DNA of 64,000 nt from Corynebacterium amycolatum (GCF_016889425.1 NZ_CP069513.1:1488001-1552000), one strand, 5' to 3'; shown: positions 8,326-18,834, counted from the first letter of the stretch. Made by a program: numbers and translations. Notes: generated by a model not told the origin, from the sequence alone.

Positions 8326-10251
8326 CTAGAGCTCGACGGGGTAGTCGCGCTGCTCGATGTCCGGAGTGATGCGGTCTTCGATGAAGATGCCGTGCCAGAC
8401 CATGAAGGCCAGGATGGTCCAGAGGCGGCGAGAGTGGTCGCGCTCGGTTGGGTGGTGCTCGGCGAGCATCTTGAGCACGGCGTCCTTATTAATGAACTCA
8501 TCAGTCTGGGACTCGCGGATGATGTCCTCGGCCCAGCCGTGCAGTTCGTCGCCCGCCAGCCAGTGGCGAATCGGCACCGGGAAGCCCAGTTTGCGGCGGT
8601 TGAGAACGTGCTCCGGAACAATCTGCTCCATGGCGCGACGCAGTGCGTACTTAGTGGTGCCGTGAGAAACCCGCATGTCCACCGGCAGCGTCTGTGCAAC
8701 GTCGAAGACCACACGGTCGAGGAACGGCACGCGCAGCTCCAGGGAGTTGGCCATGGTGATTTTGTCGGCCTTGACCAGAATGTCGCCACGCAACCAGGTG
8801 AACAGATCCAAGTGCTGCATCCGAGTCACCGGGTCCCAGCCTTCAGACTGCGCGTAAATCGGTGCCGTGACATCGCTGTGGTCCCATTCCTTCTTTGCCC
8901 ATGGCAGGACTTCCTGCAGCTGCTCGAAGTTAAAGGAACGAGCATTGCCGTAGTAGCGCTGCTCCAGCGGAGTAGTGCCTCGCTGCAGCAGTGACTTGCC
9001 GCGCATGCCTTCTGGCAGAGCTTCGCCGACCTTAGCCAGGCCGCGCAGCAGGGGAGAGGGAACCTTGTCGAACGGTTTCAGCGACAGCGGCTCCTTATAA
9101 ATGGTGTAACCACCAAAGAGCTCGTCTGCGCCCTCACCGGACAGTACGACCTTAACGTGCTTACGAGCCTCTGCGGCCACGAAGTACAGCGGTACCAGTG
9201 CAGGGTCAGCTACCGGGTCATCGAGGTACCACATAATCTTCGGAATCGCACCGGCGAACTCCTCCGGCGAGACGACCTTCACGATGTGCTCGACACCGAT
9301 GGCAGCGGCGGACTCCGCAGCCACATCGACCTCGGAGAAGCCCTCGCGCTCGAAGCCGGTGGTAAACGTCAGCAGGTTCGGGTTGTGGCGCTTAGCCAAA
9401 GTTGCAATCGCCGTGGAGTCGATACCGCCCGACAGGAACGAGCCCACCGTGACGTCGGCACGCATATGCTTCTCGACGCTGTCCTCCAGTGCGCGGGCAA
9501 TGCGGTCAAAAACATCCTGCTCAGCGCCCTTAGCTACTGGCTGAATCGGGAAACTCGGCTTGAAGTAGCGGGTCTGCTTAACTTCGCCGCCAGGCGTAAC
9601 GACGGCTGTGCAGCCCGACTCCAAGCGGACAATTTCGGTGTGCAGCGACTCCGGTTCCGGCACATACTGCAGATCGACGTAGTGCTCCAGTGCGCGCTTA
9701 TTCAGCTTCTTCGCATCGATGCCCATCTCCGGCGCAGCTTCGAGCAGGGACTTCTTCTCAGAACCGAAAATCGTGCCGCGCTCTGTGGTGGCGTAGTAGA
9801 GCGGCTTAATGCCGAACGGATCGCGCGCCAGGAAAAGCTTGCGTTCGACGCTGTCCCAGATAGCAATGCCGAACATGCCGCGCAGGTGCTTTACGACGTC
9901 CGCTCCCCAGTGGTGGAACCCAACGACGATGGGTTCACCATCGCCGGAGGTATTAAAGGCATAGCCTTCCTTCTGCAGCTGCTCGCGGAGTTCGACGAAA
10001 TTGTAGATTTCGCCGTTGAAGGTCATGGAGTAACGATTCGGCTGATTCTCCGGTCCCCACTGCAGCGGTTGGTGGCTGTGGGCAATATCAATAATGGATA
10101 GGCGGTTGAAGCCGAAAACTGCGTCCTCATCGTGCCACGTGCCTGCATCGTCAGGGCCGCGGTGCCGCATGCAGGGCAGGGCCCTTTCGACAACGGGAAC
10201 GAGCTCCGCTGCGTCAGAATTTGCAGTCAGGATTCCGAGAAGACCACACAT
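8326..10251 (-). CDS. ltsA: Glutamine-hydrolysing asparagine synthase-like amidotransferase (LtsA/AsnB)
   Basis: The protein has an N-terminal class II glutaminase domain and a C-terminal ATP-PPi synthetase domain. Start ATG 10251 is required because it places the nucleophile at Cys2 (MCGLLGIL); further motifs are RHRGPDD, the NGEIYNF loop, and the PP-loop SFLSGGIDST in the second half. The 641 residues match C. glutamicum LtsA closely in length. That homologue was found through lysozyme sensitivity and amidates meso-diaminopimelate of peptidoglycan rather than serving mainly as an asparagine synthetase. From family knowledge I infer the same wall-amidation role here; free asparagine synthesis remains possible. 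CGTCGTAAAGC sites lie inside (9888) and just downstream (8304). Confidence 0.92.
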   Translation of the reverse strand: MCGLLGILTANSDAAELVPVVERALPCMRHRGPDDAGTWHDEDAVFGFNRLSIIDIAHSHQPLQWGPENQPNRYSMTFNGEIYNFVELREQLQKEGYAFNTSGDGEPIVVGFHHWGADVVKHLRGMFGIAIWDSVERKLFLARDPFGIKPLYYATTERGTIFGSEKKSLLEAAPEMGIDAKKLNKRALEHYVDLQYVPEPESLHTEIVRLESGCTAVVTPGGEVKQTRYFKPSFPIQPVAKGAEQDVFDRIARALEDSVEKHMRADVTVGSFLSGGIDSTAIATLAKRHNPNLLTFTTGFEREGFSEVDVAAESAAAIGVEHIVKVVSPEEFAGAIPKIMWYLDDPVADPALVPLYFVAAEARKHVKVVLSGEGADELFGGYTIYKEPLSLKPFDKVPSPLLRGLAKVGEALPEGMRGKSLLQRGTTPLEQRYYGNARSFNFEQLQEVLPWAKKEWDHSDVTAPIYAQSEGWDPVTRMQHLDLFTWLRGDILVKADKITMANSLELRVPFLDRVVFDVAQTLPVDMRVSHGTTKYALRRAMEQIVPEHVLNRRKLGFPVPIRHWLAGDELHGWAEDIIRESQTDEFINKDAVLKMLAEHHPTERDHSRRLWTILAFMVWHGIFIEDRITPDIEQRDYPVEL

Positions 10252-10751
10252 GCTTCGTGCGCGCACCTTTCGCTTAGTGTCACTTAGTGGATTTTCGACG
10301 GCTTCGTAGCTAGGGGCTCAGTGCGACTGGCTGTCGCCTGAACCGGTGGCCGTGAAGGACCGCCGCGTGGCTGAGTAGCTGGGTTGAACCCCAGATTGGC
10401 ACCACATAGAAATGCTGCACCTACTTTAATGCCTTTTGGGGAAAAGCGAGAATGTCTGAGTTTGCCGTGTCTAGGGCTCGGGGCAAGGTTGTGCGGGACG
10501 GTGTGTGCGTCAGCGCGTGGCGCAAACACTAAAAAATTCATAGACTTGGGAGCGTCAACAGGGTGTAACTGGTGAGAATGCCACCCCCGATAGGCGGGTC
10601 TTTCTCAGTATTTTATTAGGGCAGATATACTCAAAGGCACCCCACAGCCATATTTATTGTGGAGAAAGCTTAAGAATCGACTACTCTGCTTGGGTAGGAC
10701 GAAACCTTAATCGGTTATCGAAAATTGTGTGGATCAGGAAGGCAGACACAC
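10252..10751. other. Divergent promoter region between ltsA and ctaC
   Basis: No gene is supported in these 500 bp. A good -10 candidate TATACT (10626-10631) would give ctaC a leader of about 115 nt. The region is AT-rich just downstream of it. Near 10567-10598 short GGTG/CACC complementary segments can pair, but no T run follows. Confidence 0.4.
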
Positions 10752-11927
10752 GTGAATCAGCGTAGAAAGTTCGGAGTCGCCCGTAAGCTCGGCGTCCTCG
10801 GCGTTGCCACCGGTAGCGCAGCCTTGCTTGCCGGCTGCGATGTTAATCCTCCGGAGAACGGCTTCTTCAAGCTGCTCCGCTTTGGTTGGCCGGAAGGTGT
10901 GACCCCGGAAGCACAGTCCATGGGTAACTTCTGGGTTTGGACCTGGGTTGCAGCTTGGATTATCGGCATCATCGTTTGGGGCGTTACCCTTTACTCGATG
11001 ACAAACTTCACAGCTAAGAAGGCTGAGAAGAAGGGCAAGGGCGAGTTCCCGCGCCAGACTGCATACAACGTTCCGGTTGAGTTGTCTCTGACCATTCTCC
11101 CGATTCTGATTGTGATGACTCTGTTCTTCTTCACGGTTCAGACTCAGGACGAGGTCACTGCTCTGGATAAGGATCCAGAGGTCACCGTCGACGTCACCGG
11201 TTTCCAGTGGAACTGGAAGTTCGGTTACGCCAACATCTCCGCTGACCTGATGGGCGGCCAGGAGTACAACGGTCGTATTGAGAAGCCGGCTGATGAGCAG
11301 TTCTTCACCGAGGGTGGCCACGAGGTTCCGTCCGACGAAGATCGCGCAAAGCAGAAGGAGTACCCGGTTCACGGTCGCTCCAAGGAGAGCCTCGACTACC
11401 TGCACTACGACGAGATTGAGACCCTCGGTACCACCGAAGAGGTTCCGGTCCTCGTTGTTCCGGAAGACACTGCAATTCAGTTCGACCTCGCGTCCGCTGA
11501 CGTGATTCACTCCTTCTGGGTTCCGGAGTTCCTCTTCAAGCGCGACGTGTTCCCGCACCCGGAGGCTAACAAGTCCAACCGTGTCTTCCAGATCGAAAAG
11601 ATTGACTCGGACAAGATTGCCAACCGACCAGAGGACAACCCGAGCGACAAGGTCAAGAACGCATTCGTTGGCCGTTGTGCCGAGATGTGTGGTACCTACC
11701 ACGCAATGATGAACTTCGAGATTCGTGCTGTCCCCCGTGAGGCATTCACCGAGTACATCAAGTTCCGCCAGGAGAACCCAGAAGCTACTAACGCTGATGC
11801 TCTGAAGCACATCGGTGAGCCGGCATTCGCAGTCTCCACTTCGCCGTTCAACTCCGGTCGTGTCGACACCCGCGACATGGGTGATCGTGGTGCTAACACC
11901 ATTGACCTGAACGCGACCGCCAAGTAA
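10752..11927 (+). CDS. ctaC: Cytochrome c oxidase (aa3) subunit II lipoprotein
   Basis: CtaC carries the CuA centre that receives electrons from the cytochrome c domain of QcrC in the bc1-aa3 supercomplex. The protein (391 residues from GTG 10752, AGGAAGG 9 nt upstream) begins with a lipoprotein signal peptide ending in LLAGC. It has two transmembrane helices (WVAAWIIGIIVWG and LSLTILPILIVMTLFFF) and an extracytoplasmic cupredoxin domain. CuA ligands are visible as the His of DVIHSFWVPEF and the CAEMCGTYHAMM motif. Acidic inserts near residues 185-225 and before the CuA loop are longer than in the C. glutamicum protein. ctaF follows 35 bp later. Confidence 0.96.
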   Translation: MNQRRKFGVARKLGVLGVATGSAALLAGCDVNPPENGFFKLLRFGWPEGVTPEAQSMGNFWVWTWVAAWIIGIIVWGVTLYSMTNFTAKKAEKKGKGEFPRQTAYNVPVELSLTILPILIVMTLFFFTVQTQDEVTALDKDPEVTVDVTGFQWNWKFGYANISADLMGGQEYNGRIEKPADEQFFTEGGHEVPSDEDRAKQKEYPVHGRSKESLDYLHYDEIETLGTTEEVPVLVVPEDTAIQFDLASADVIHSFWVPEFLFKRDVFPHPEANKSNRVFQIEKIDSDKIANRPEDNPSDKVKNAFVGRCAEMCGTYHAMMNFEIRAVPREAFTEYIKFRQENPEATNADALKHIGEPAFAVSTSPFNSGRVDTRDMGDRGANTIDLNATAK

Positions 11928-11962
11928 ACCCAGCAAGATTCTTACCTAAAGGAAGTTCTCAA

Positions 11963-12409
11963 ATGAAGTCTGCAGCAAAGCTCTTCTACGGACTTACCGT
12001 GTTCCTGGGGTTCATGGCTGTCGTCTACATCTTCGGCACTCAGTACCTCCAGGACACCGGTAACGTCATCAACGAAAGCCAGGGTCGCCTCGAGTGGGCC
12101 GGCGCAACCGGCCTGGTCCTCGCAGCTCTGATGACCCTGATGCTCGGTGGATACTTCCACTTCACTGAGCGCCGTTCCGACATCACCCCGGCCGACTTCG
12201 AAGAGGCAGAGGTTGCCGACGGTGCTGGAACCCTCGGTTTCTTCTCCGCTAGCTCGATTTGGCCGTTCGTGATGACCATGGGCATCCTGCTCATGGGCTA
12301 CGGCATCGCATTCATGGCCTACTGGCTGATTGTTCTTGGCGCGGTAATCCTGATCGTCGCCGGCACCAAGCTCAACACTCAGTACATCACTCCGCCGGAG
12401 AAGCACTAG
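11963..12409 (+). CDS. ctaF: Cytochrome c oxidase subunit IV (actinobacterial type)
   Basis: CtaF is the small actinobacterial subunit of the aa3 oxidase. The 148-residue protein has about four hydrophobic helices: two N-terminal (after MKSAAKLFYG and around GATGLVLAALMTLMLGG) and two C-terminal. A short acidic cytoplasmic stretch (DFEEAEVADG) separates the pairs. AAAGGAAG at about 11947 is the ribosome binding site. It forms an operon with ctaC and ends at a strong terminator. The catalytic subunit I gene (ctaD) is not in this window, as is usual in corynebacteria. Confidence 0.94.
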   Translation: MKSAAKLFYGLTVFLGFMAVVYIFGTQYLQDTGNVINESQGRLEWAGATGLVLAALMTLMLGGYFHFTERRSDITPADFEEAEVADGAGTLGFFSASSIWPFVMTMGILLMGYGIAFMAYWLIVLGAVILIVAGTKLNTQYITPPEKH

Positions 12410-12449
12410 TCCGAGTGCAAGCCGACTGAACCACAGTCGTAGATAACCG

Positions 12450-12495
12450 AAAAGTCTCTCCCACTAACAAGGGCGTTAGTGGGAGAGACTTTTTT
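12450..12495. terminator. Bidirectional terminator between ctaF and the ABC-F gene
   Basis: Perfect 16-bp stem (12453-12468 / 12475-12490, core AGTCTCTCCCACTAAC) with six T on the plus side and TTTT on the minus side. It serves both convergent genes. Confidence 0.9.
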
Positions 12496-12511
12496 GTTTT
12501 GCGATTCGGCA

Positions 12512-14239
12512 TTAAGCGAACTCGACAGGTTTTTGCCCCTTAGGTAACTCGACGACTTCGCCGTCGGTCACCTGCAAATGACGCGCCTCGAGCGAGTTGA
12601 TCATGCGATGATCGTGGGTAATTACAATAATTGTGCCTTCAGCAGATGCAATAGCGTCCTGGACCTGCTCGATTAGATCCACACTCAGATGGTTAGTAGG
12701 TTCGTCGAGAAGCAAAATCTCTGGTGGATTGGCCACAACGAGCGCCAATGCCACTCGACGCTGCTGTCCGATGGACAGGTCACCTACAGGTCGATTGGCG
12801 TCCTCGAGGCTAAGCAACCCAAAGTCGTCGAGAGGCACGCGGGCATTGGGAGCAAGGTCGTACAACTCACGGGCGGACTTCTTTGGGGTTTCCCAGTCTT
12901 GTTCCTGAGCCAGCATGGCTACTCGACAGTTCTCGCCGATACGCACCTCGCCAGCCTGCGTCTCAACTTGCCCCATGATGGCCTTGAACAAAGTAGATTT
13001 TCCGGCCCCATTAGGGCCTGTGATAACGACCTTGTCTCCGGGACGAATAGTCAGTGAACCAACCCGAATTCGATCTGGGACGACCACACCGCGCATCTTG
13101 ATGTGAAAATCCTCATCGCTTCCCGATGCAGCGCGCTTGGTCGGTAGGGGTGCGGTCAGCGGGGCATCAAAGCCCAGCAGAGCCGGCGGACGCTCCACAC
13201 CTTCCTCAATGAGCTCATCCAGTCGCTGCTTAGCCGAACGCACGCGGCGCGCGATTTGCCGCTCTACACGACCGCCACGGCGGTCATAAGCCATCTTGTT
13301 GTTGTCCGTCATTGCTCGGCCCGGTGAGACCTCACGGGCGCCATTGTCGATGGTGTCTTCCAACCGATTGCGTTCATGCTCCTCGGAGCGCCACTGGTGC
13401 TCCCATAGCTCACGCTGGTGGCGACGGTGCTTCGCGTAGTCGGAGTAATTGCCACGGAACAGCCCAATACCAGGGCGCCCCGGCACCAAGTCTCCAATTA
13501 CAGTACAAACGGCATCCAGGAAGTCGCGGTCATGCGTTGCCACCACAACCACTCCAGGGTGGTTCTGAATGGTGTCAATCACGAGCTGGCGACCGCGTTC
13601 ATCGAGATGGTTGGTGGGCTCGTCGAGAAGCAAAATCTCTGGCTTTCGAATGAGCGTAATCGCGAGCCCCAGCCGCGCCCGCTGCCCGCCGGAAATCTCC
13701 GTGGTTAGTTGCTCTACCAGGGGAGCGCCGTCGGGAGCAGTGCCGGTCAGGCCGAGATGGTCGAGTACAATTTCCGCGTTATGTTCGGCGTTCCAGTCAT
13801 CGTGAGCCATGACATCCGAGAAGACCTTCGAATACGCTTTCTCTGCCGCCTCAGACTCATCTGGGGTCTCTGCTAAGGACATCGCCTCAGCTGCCTCTTC
13901 CAACTCCGCTAGACGACGTTTCGAGGGGCCGAGAGCCTCATCGATAAGCATTTGCACCGTGGAGTCGAAAGGCGCTTCTAACTCCTGAGAGCCGAGCACA
14001 CGCGTGCCAATATGAGTCACCGTACCGCTCGTGGGTCGACGACGACCCGACAGCAGCCAAAGAAGAGTGGATTTGCCGGCTCCGTTGTCTCCGACCAATC
14101 CGAGGACATCGCCGTCGGAAAGCGTGAGCGAGACATCGCGCAGAACAGGCGTGGCCTCGTAGTCGAAGTTGACACCGTTGGCGACAAGCTGTGTGGCGTT
14201 GTTCGAAAGGTCGGTGGTGGGGGAGTGACTGGTAGACAT
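12512..14239 (-). CDS. ABC-F family ATPase (ribosome-associated type)
   Basis: This 575-residue soluble protein has two ATP-binding cassettes in tandem and no membrane segments. Walker A motifs are GDNGAGKST and GPNGAGKST, the signatures are SGGQRARLGLA and SIGQQRRVALA, and both Walker B motifs read LLLDEPTNHL. A charged linker of Arg/Glu-rich helices joins the cassettes. ABC-F proteins act on the ribosome as translation factors or antibiotic-resistance proteins. Which applies here cannot be decided from sequence alone. It sits between the two halves of the respiratory cluster, converging with ctaF. Its terminal PLT repeats and length are ordinary. Confidence 0.9.
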   Translation of the reverse strand: MSTSHSPTTDLSNNATQLVANGVNFDYEATPVLRDVSLTLSDGDVLGLVGDNGAGKSTLLWLLSGRRRPTSGTVTHIGTRVLGSQELEAPFDSTVQMLIDEALGPSKRRLAELEEAAEAMSLAETPDESEAAEKAYSKVFSDVMAHDDWNAEHNAEIVLDHLGLTGTAPDGAPLVEQLTTEISGGQRARLGLAITLIRKPEILLLDEPTNHLDERGRQLVIDTIQNHPGVVVVATHDRDFLDAVCTVIGDLVPGRPGIGLFRGNYSDYAKHRRHQRELWEHQWRSEEHERNRLEDTIDNGAREVSPGRAMTDNNKMAYDRRGGRVERQIARRVRSAKQRLDELIEEGVERPPALLGFDAPLTAPLPTKRAASGSDEDFHIKMRGVVVPDRIRVGSLTIRPGDKVVITGPNGAGKSTLFKAIMGQVETQAGEVRIGENCRVAMLAQEQDWETPKKSARELYDLAPNARVPLDDFGLLSLEDANRPVGDLSIGQQRRVALALVVANPPEILLLDEPTNHLSVDLIEQVQDAIASAEGTIIVITHDHRMINSLEARHLQVTDGEVVELPKGQKPVEFA

Positions 14240-14323
14240 ATGTCCATTTTAGTACTGGTAAACAGCAGATTTGGTATCTGACATATGTGGGAGTCAAGGC
14301 GAGCTCGAAAGAATCTGGGGAAC

Positions 14324-14371
14324 AAAAAACCACCCCGGTCGACATCCGAAGTGGATGCGGACCGGGATGGT
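14324..14371 (-). terminator. Terminator of the ctaE-qcrCAB operon
   Basis: On the minus strand an interrupted stem of about 18 bp (ACCATCCCGGTC paired with GACCGGGGTGGT, inner GCATCC/GGATG) is followed by six T at 14329-14324. It lies 37 bp after the qcrB stop. Confidence 0.85.
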
Positions 14372-14407
14372 CTTATTTGAGCGCAGTAGAAAATCTACCG
14401 CGGAGTT

Positions 14408-16036
14408 TTAGTGCTCGAGCTGGCGACGCTCTTCAGCGTTCTGAGCTTCGAGGTCACGGAACATCTGAGCCTGCTGCTCGTGGTTCTCGTGCTCGATGCG
14501 AGCTGCCTCTTCGGCGATCTCCGGGGAGTCCGGGCTGAAGAAGCTACCGCGACCCGGGTTACCAGCGGCGCCCAGTTCGTTCATGGTCTTCGGGACGTAA
14601 GCTCCCTGGTACTCGAGCGGAACGGCGTGGCCGTGCTCGTCGACCGGGCCTAGCGGCTGGTGGACCTCGATGAAGGAACCATCAGGCAGCTGGTTGATGA
14701 TGCCCGTCTCAATGCCGTGCTCCAGGACAGCGCGGTCAGAGCGCTGCAGGCCGATGCAGATTCGGTAAGTGACGAAGTAAGCGATCGGCGGCAGGATAAT
14801 CAGACCGATACGACCAACCCAGGTCATCACGTTCAGCGAGATCTGGAAGTGGTATGCAATCAGGTCGTTACCACCGGACAGAGTCAGCAGGGTGTAGAAG
14901 ACCAGAGCCATGGCACCAAGGCCGGAGCGAACCGGCACGTCGCGCGGACGCTGCAGCAGGTTGTGGTGGGCGTTGTCGCCGGTGATCTTCGCCTCGATGA
15001 ACGGGTAGGCGAAGAGCAGGACGACCAAAATACCACAGAGCAGGGCGACCCAGAAGACTGCCGGGATCGTGTAGGAGCCCAGGTAGAGCTCCCACGGCGG
15101 CATGACACGGGCAGCACCGTCAGTCCACAGCATGTAGATATCCGGCTGGGAACCGGCGGAAACCTGCGCTGGGTTGTACGGTCCAAGGTTCCAAATTGCG
15201 TTGATCTGGAAGATACCAGCGAACAGCGCCAGGAAGCCGAAGGTAATCAGACCGAAGGAAACGGACTTGACCGCGAAGATCGGGAGGATACGAACGCCGA
15301 CGACGTTGTTCTCGGTACGACCTGCGCCGGGGAACTGGGTGTGCTTCTGGTACCAGACCAGAGCCAGGTGAGCGGCGATCAGGCCCAGCAGCAGAGCAGG
15401 GAGAATCAGCACGTGTGCAATGTACAGGCGTGGGATGATCATGTCACCCGGGAAGTCGCCGTTGAACATCATCCAGTGCAGCCAGGTGCCGATAATCGGC
15501 AGACCGATGATGATTGCGGACATAATACGCAGACCAACGCCGGAAAGCAGGTCGTCCGGCAGGGAGTAACCCATGAAGCCCTCTGCCACGGACAGCAGCA
15601 GGAGGATGGAACCGATGACCCAGTTAGCTTCACGCGGCTTGCGGAATGCGCCGGTGAAGAAGATGCGGAACATGTGCGCCATGATGGACACGGCGAACAG
15701 AAGAGCACCCCAGTGGTGGATCTGGCGAATGAACAGACCACCGCGAACCTCGAAGGAGATCTGCAGGGCGGTCTCGTAGGCGCGAGACATCTCGACACCG
15801 TTGAGTGGCGCGTAGGCACCGTCGTAAATGACCTTCGACATCGACGGGTCGAAGAACAGAGTCAGGTAAACACCCGAGAAGAGCAGGACTACGAAGGAGT
15901 AGAGTGCAATCTCACCCAGCAGGAAGGACCAGTGGGTAGGGAATACCTTATTGAGCTGCTTACGCATGCCGCCAGACAGGGTGTAGCGGTCATCCATATT
16001 CTTAGCAGCGGTTGCTAGTTTCGTTGGATTACTCAT
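14408..16036 (-). CDS. qcrB: Cytochrome bc1 complex cytochrome b subunit
   Basis: QcrB holds the two b hemes and the quinol sites of the menaquinol:cytochrome c oxidoreductase in the plasma membrane. The 542-residue protein aligns along its length with actinobacterial QcrB. It has a first hydrophobic block with conserved histidines ([15 protein letters not shown]), the [11 protein letters not shown] and GPYNP regions, and a hydrophilic C-terminal extension of about 120 residues ending in a Glu-rich tail. The extension is characteristic of the actinobacterial supercomplex. Its ATG overlaps the qcrA stop by 4 bp, implying translational coupling. It is the last gene of the operon. Confidence 0.97.
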   Translation of the reverse strand: MSNPTKLATAAKNMDDRYTLSGGMRKQLNKVFPTHWSFLLGEIALYSFVVLLFSGVYLTLFFDPSMSKVIYDGAYAPLNGVEMSRAYETALQISFEVRGGLFIRQIHHWGALLFAVSIMAHMFRIFFTGAFRKPREANWVIGSILLLLSVAEGFMGYSLPDDLLSGVGLRIMSAIIIGLPIIGTWLHWMMFNGDFPGDMIIPRLYIAHVLILPALLLGLIAAHLALVWYQKHTQFPGAGRTENNVVGVRILPIFAVKSVSFGLITFGFLALFAGIFQINAIWNLGPYNPAQVSAGSQPDIYMLWTDGAARVMPPWELYLGSYTIPAVFWVALLCGILVVLLFAYPFIEAKITGDNAHHNLLQRPRDVPVRSGLGAMALVFYTLLTLSGGNDLIAYHFQISLNVMTWVGRIGLIILPPIAYFVTYRICIGLQRSDRAVLEHGIETGIINQLPDGSFIEVHQPLGPVDEHGHAVPLEYQGAYVPKTMNELGAAGNPGRGSFFSPDSPEIAEEAARIEHENHEQQAQMFRDLEAQNAEERRQLEH

Positions 16037-17244
16037 GATTGACGCTCCCAGAATGCCGGACCGACGGGCTCAACGAAGTTGCCCTCTGCGTACATGTAGC
16101 CTTCTTCATCAACGCTGATCGGCAGCTGCGGAAGAGCGCGAGCAGCTGGACCGAAGACCGGCTTGCCGTAGTGCAGTGCATCGAACTGCGACTGGTGGCA
16201 TGGGCAGAGAATACGGTTCGTCTGCTGTTCGTACAGAGAAGTCGGGCAACCAATGTGTGTACAAATCTTCGAGTAGGCGAAGTAGTCGCCGTAGTGGAAG
16301 TCTTCCTGATCCTTGCGCAGGATTGCCTTTTCAGCGTCCTGGGAACGCAGACGAATCAGCATGACCGAGTTGCGGGAGCCGTGAATCGAGTGCATGTGTG
16401 CCTCGTAGACATCGGCATCCTTGGAGTACTTGTCGCCGTCGTTGACGTCCTCTTCCGGAAGCGGGAAGACAGTCTCCATAGAACCTGCGGACAGATCCTC
16501 TGGGCGGAGGCGAACCAGGCGGGAAACGCCCTTGGTGGTGTAGCCGTGTGCACCCTCTTCAGCGATAGCACCGGTGTCGCGGCCGAGGTAAACCTTGTGG
16601 CCCTGCTCGACAAGAGTCCAACCGGTGGTCCACAGAGTTCCGTCACCAGTGACGTCAACGTCGTGGCGTGGCTTCCACGGGTTCTTAATCATGCCGCCAA
16701 GCGGAAGAATCATGCCGATACCAGCCAGGACGGCACCGGTACCAAGGAGACCCTTGATGGCGGAGCGACGGCCCAGGGTGGAAGTCTGCCAAGAATCGTT
16801 CAGCAGGGCAACGATGGTCTTCTGGTCGACCTCTTCGGACGGACCATCGTGGCGGCGCTGAACCGAAATCTCTTCCGGGATGAAGCGCTTGGTGAACTTA
16901 ACTGCACCAATACCCAGGGTGACGATACAGCCACCGATGGTGATACCCAGCAGCGGGGTGTACATGGTGTACAGCCACAGCCCCTCTTCGCCGTGACCCT
17001 TGTAGTGCCACGGGTAGAACAGGTAGATGGCGATGAATGCCAGGCCAAGAATGACCGACAGAGCCAGCCAGATGGCGACGCCACGGGCCGCGCGCTTTTC
17101 AGCCGGGTCGTTGGCAATCGGGAAGCGTTCCTTGCGGTAGGCAATGGTCACGTCGTCGAGTTCAGCGCCCAGACGAGCGAGATCCGCATTGCTCATCTTT
17201 GACAGCTCTTCGGAGCTGTACTTCTTGTTTTCGTTATTACTCAT
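16033..17244 (-). CDS. qcrA: Cytochrome bc1 complex Rieske iron-sulfur subunit
   Basis: QcrA transfers electrons from menaquinol to the c hemes of QcrC. The 403-residue protein has the actinobacterial form: a hydrophilic N terminus, three transmembrane helices (about residues 55-75, 85-110 and 165-190), and a C-terminal Rieske fold. The [2Fe-2S] ligands are in CTHIGC and CPCHQSQF. The start is set at ATG 17244, giving [10 protein letters not shown], because it overlaps the qcrC stop in an ATGA tetranucleotide; an upstream in-frame extension lies inside qcrC and is rejected. Confidence 0.96.
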   Translation of the reverse strand: MSNNENKKYSSEELSKMSNADLARLGAELDDVTIAYRKERFPIANDPAEKRAARGVAIWLALSVILGLAFIAIYLFYPWHYKGHGEEGLWLYTMYTPLLGITIGGCIVTLGIGAVKFTKRFIPEEISVQRRHDGPSEEVDQKTIVALLNDSWQTSTLGRRSAIKGLLGTGAVLAGIGMILPLGGMIKNPWKPRHDVDVTGDGTLWTTGWTLVEQGHKVYLGRDTGAIAEEGAHGYTTKGVSRLVRLRPEDLSAGSMETVFPLPEEDVNDGDKYSKDADVYEAHMHSIHGSRNSVMLIRLRSQDAEKAILRKDQEDFHYGDYFAYSKICTHIGCPTSLYEQQTNRILCPCHQSQFDALHYGKPVFGPAARALPQLPISVDEEGYMYAEGNFVEPVGPAFWERQS

Positions 17245-18131
17245 CGGCGGGATCCAATCCAAAGAGCGGCCGCTACGAGAGCGACGATGCCTACAATCCA
17301 CATGACAAGGCCTTCAGCAACCGGGCCGATGCCACCAATACCCCAACCACCCTGGGTCGGAGTTTCCTTGGAGTTCTTGATGTAGGCGATGATGTCCTTC
17401 TTCTCGTCAGCAGATAGCTGGCGGTCAGAGAACTTCGGCATGTTCTGCGGGCCGGTCAGCATGGCCTGGTAAATTTCCTGCTCATTTGCAGGATCCAGGA
17501 CTGGTGCGTACTTACCGCTGGACAGTGCACCGCCACGACCGGTGAAGTTGTGGCAGGATGCACAGTTCAGGCGGAACAGTTCGGAACCGCGAGCAACGTC
17601 AGCCTGGTCAAGCTCACCGTTCGGGCCGGCGTTCTTACCGCGCAGCGACTCCATAGCAATGGAGCCGTCTTCGTCGCGGACAATGCCTGCGCCGCCACCA
17701 TTAGCCCGGACGTAGGCTGCGATAGCCAGCGTCTGCTCTTCGGAGTAACGCGGGGTCTTACGTGCTGCCTGAGCCTCATTGCGAAGCATCGGCATACGAC
17801 CGGAGTGAACCTGGAAGTAAACCGAACCCTCGCCGACGCCAATCAGTGACTTACCGCGGTCCTTAACGCCCTGGAGGTTGGCGCCGTGGCAAGTAATACA
17901 AGCAACGTCATAAAGCTCCTTACCCTGCTGAATGATTGCGGCTTCATCCTGCTGAGCAGTAGCCGTCTGTGCATCAGGGGTCAGAGCATTAGCGAGGAAG
18001 CCCGCGCCGGTGAGGGCGAGAGCCATAGCCATAATACCGGAGGCAGTACGGCGCATCTTGCGGCGGCCCTTTGACTTCGGGGCCGCAGCCAAGGACGTGG
18101 TGTCCTTGGTTTCGGAGGTAGTGTTTTCCAT
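17241..18131 (-). CDS. qcrC: Cytochrome bc1 complex diheme cytochrome c subunit
   Basis: QcrC replaces soluble cytochrome c by carrying two covalent c hemes and passing electrons directly to CtaC. The 296-residue protein shows both CxxCH sites, CITCH in the first domain and CASCH in the second, with distal methionines plausible in GRMPMLR and QNMPKF. It has an N-terminal signal/anchor ([19 protein letters not shown]) and a C-terminal transmembrane helix ([18 protein letters not shown]). Start ATG 18131 follows AAAGGGAAAAAG. The preceding gene ctaE ends 75 bp upstream. Confidence 0.96.
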   Translation of the reverse strand: MENTTSETKDTTSLAAAPKSKGRRKMRRTASGIMAMALALTGAGFLANALTPDAQTATAQQDEAAIIQQGKELYDVACITCHGANLQGVKDRGKSLIGVGEGSVYFQVHSGRMPMLRNEAQAARKTPRYSEEQTLAIAAYVRANGGGAGIVRDEDGSIAMESLRGKNAGPNGELDQADVARGSELFRLNCASCHNFTGRGGALSSGKYAPVLDPANEQEIYQAMLTGPQNMPKFSDRQLSADEKKDIIAYIKNSKETPTQGGWGIGGIGPVAEGLVMWIVGIVALVAAALWIGSRR

Positions 18132-18206
18132 CTTTTTCCCTTTAAGACTGTTCGTGGAAAGTGGATGGGCTGTAGGCCGTACTAAACAAAGAACGGCCAA
18201 TACGGC

Positions 18207-18821
18207 CTACTGGATGAAGTAGATGGTGATGAACAGGCCAATCCACACGACGTCGACGAAGTGCCAGTAGTACGAGACCACAATGGCAGCAGTGGCCTGT
18301 GCCGGGGTGAACTTCGCCTTGGAGGTACGGATAAGCACCACAACGAAAGCCAGCACACCCGCGAGAACGTGGGCTGCGTGGAATCCGGTGGTGATGAAGA
18401 AGACCGAACCGTAAATGGAGTTCTGAATGGTCAGACCGTGGCTAACCAGGGTGAAGTACTCGTAAGCCTGGCCAACGAGGAAGATTGCACCCAGGGCGGT
18501 AGACAGTGCGTACCACTTACGGAGTGCGAAAACGTCGCCACGCTCGGCCGCGAACACGCCCCACTGGGCAGTGAACGAAGACGACACTAGGATCACGGTG
18601 ATCACTAGTGCGTACGGGACGTTGAGGTGGCCGGTACCCCAATCCCACGAATCGCCCTGGCCGTTCGCGCGTGACACGAAGTACATCGCGAACAGACCGG
18701 CGAAGAACATTAATTCCTGAGACAGGAACACAATCGTGCCGACACTGACCATATTCGGTCGGTTCAGTGTCGCAGCACGACGTGGTGCTGTCATACCTTG
18801 ATTTTCAACTGCGCTCGTCAC
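18207..18821 (-). CDS. ctaE: Cytochrome c oxidase subunit III
   Basis: CtaE is the five-helix subunit III of the aa3 oxidase and the first gene of the ctaE-qcrC-qcrA-qcrB operon. The 204-residue protein is nearly colinear with C. glutamicum CtaE, including [20 protein letters not shown] split across the first helix and a C-terminal helix [19 protein letters not shown]. Start GTG 18821 lacks a Shine-Dalgarno sequence but lies 7 nt after a -10-like CATACT (minus strand, 18829-18834), so the mRNA is probably leaderless. trpD is divergent, an arrangement of neighbours also seen in mycobacteria. Confidence 0.96.
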   Translation of the reverse strand: MTSAVENQGMTAPRRAATLNRPNMVSVGTIVFLSQELMFFAGLFAMYFVSRANGQGDSWDWGTGHLNVPYALVITVILVSSSFTAQWGVFAAERGDVFALRKWYALSTALGAIFLVGQAYEYFTLVSHGLTIQNSIYGSVFFITTGFHAAHVLAGVLAFVVVLIRTSKAKFTPAQATAAIVVSYYWHFVDVVWIGLFITIYFIQ

Positions 18822-18834
18822 ATCTAACAGTATG

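Noticed and set aside
9157..10101. Open frame antisense to ltsA
   Set aside because: No homology, and the ltsA reading is confirmed by Cys2 and the PP-loop.
10567..10598. GGTG/CACC complementary segments before ctaC as a terminator or GlxR site
   Set aside because: Pairing is short, there is no T run, and no TGTGA-N6-TCACA site is present.
10734..11936. Long open frame antisense to ctaC (about 400 codons)
   Set aside because: It mirrors ctaC exactly, has no recognisable domain, and arises from biased codon use; ctaC is a certain gene.
14660..16018. Long open frame antisense to qcrB
   Set aside because: It is Asp/Gln/Glu/Val-rich without homology, a shadow of the membrane protein's codons.
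16039..17202. Open frame antisense to qcrA
   Set aside because: It is a shadow of the Rieske gene and carries no ribosome binding site or domain.
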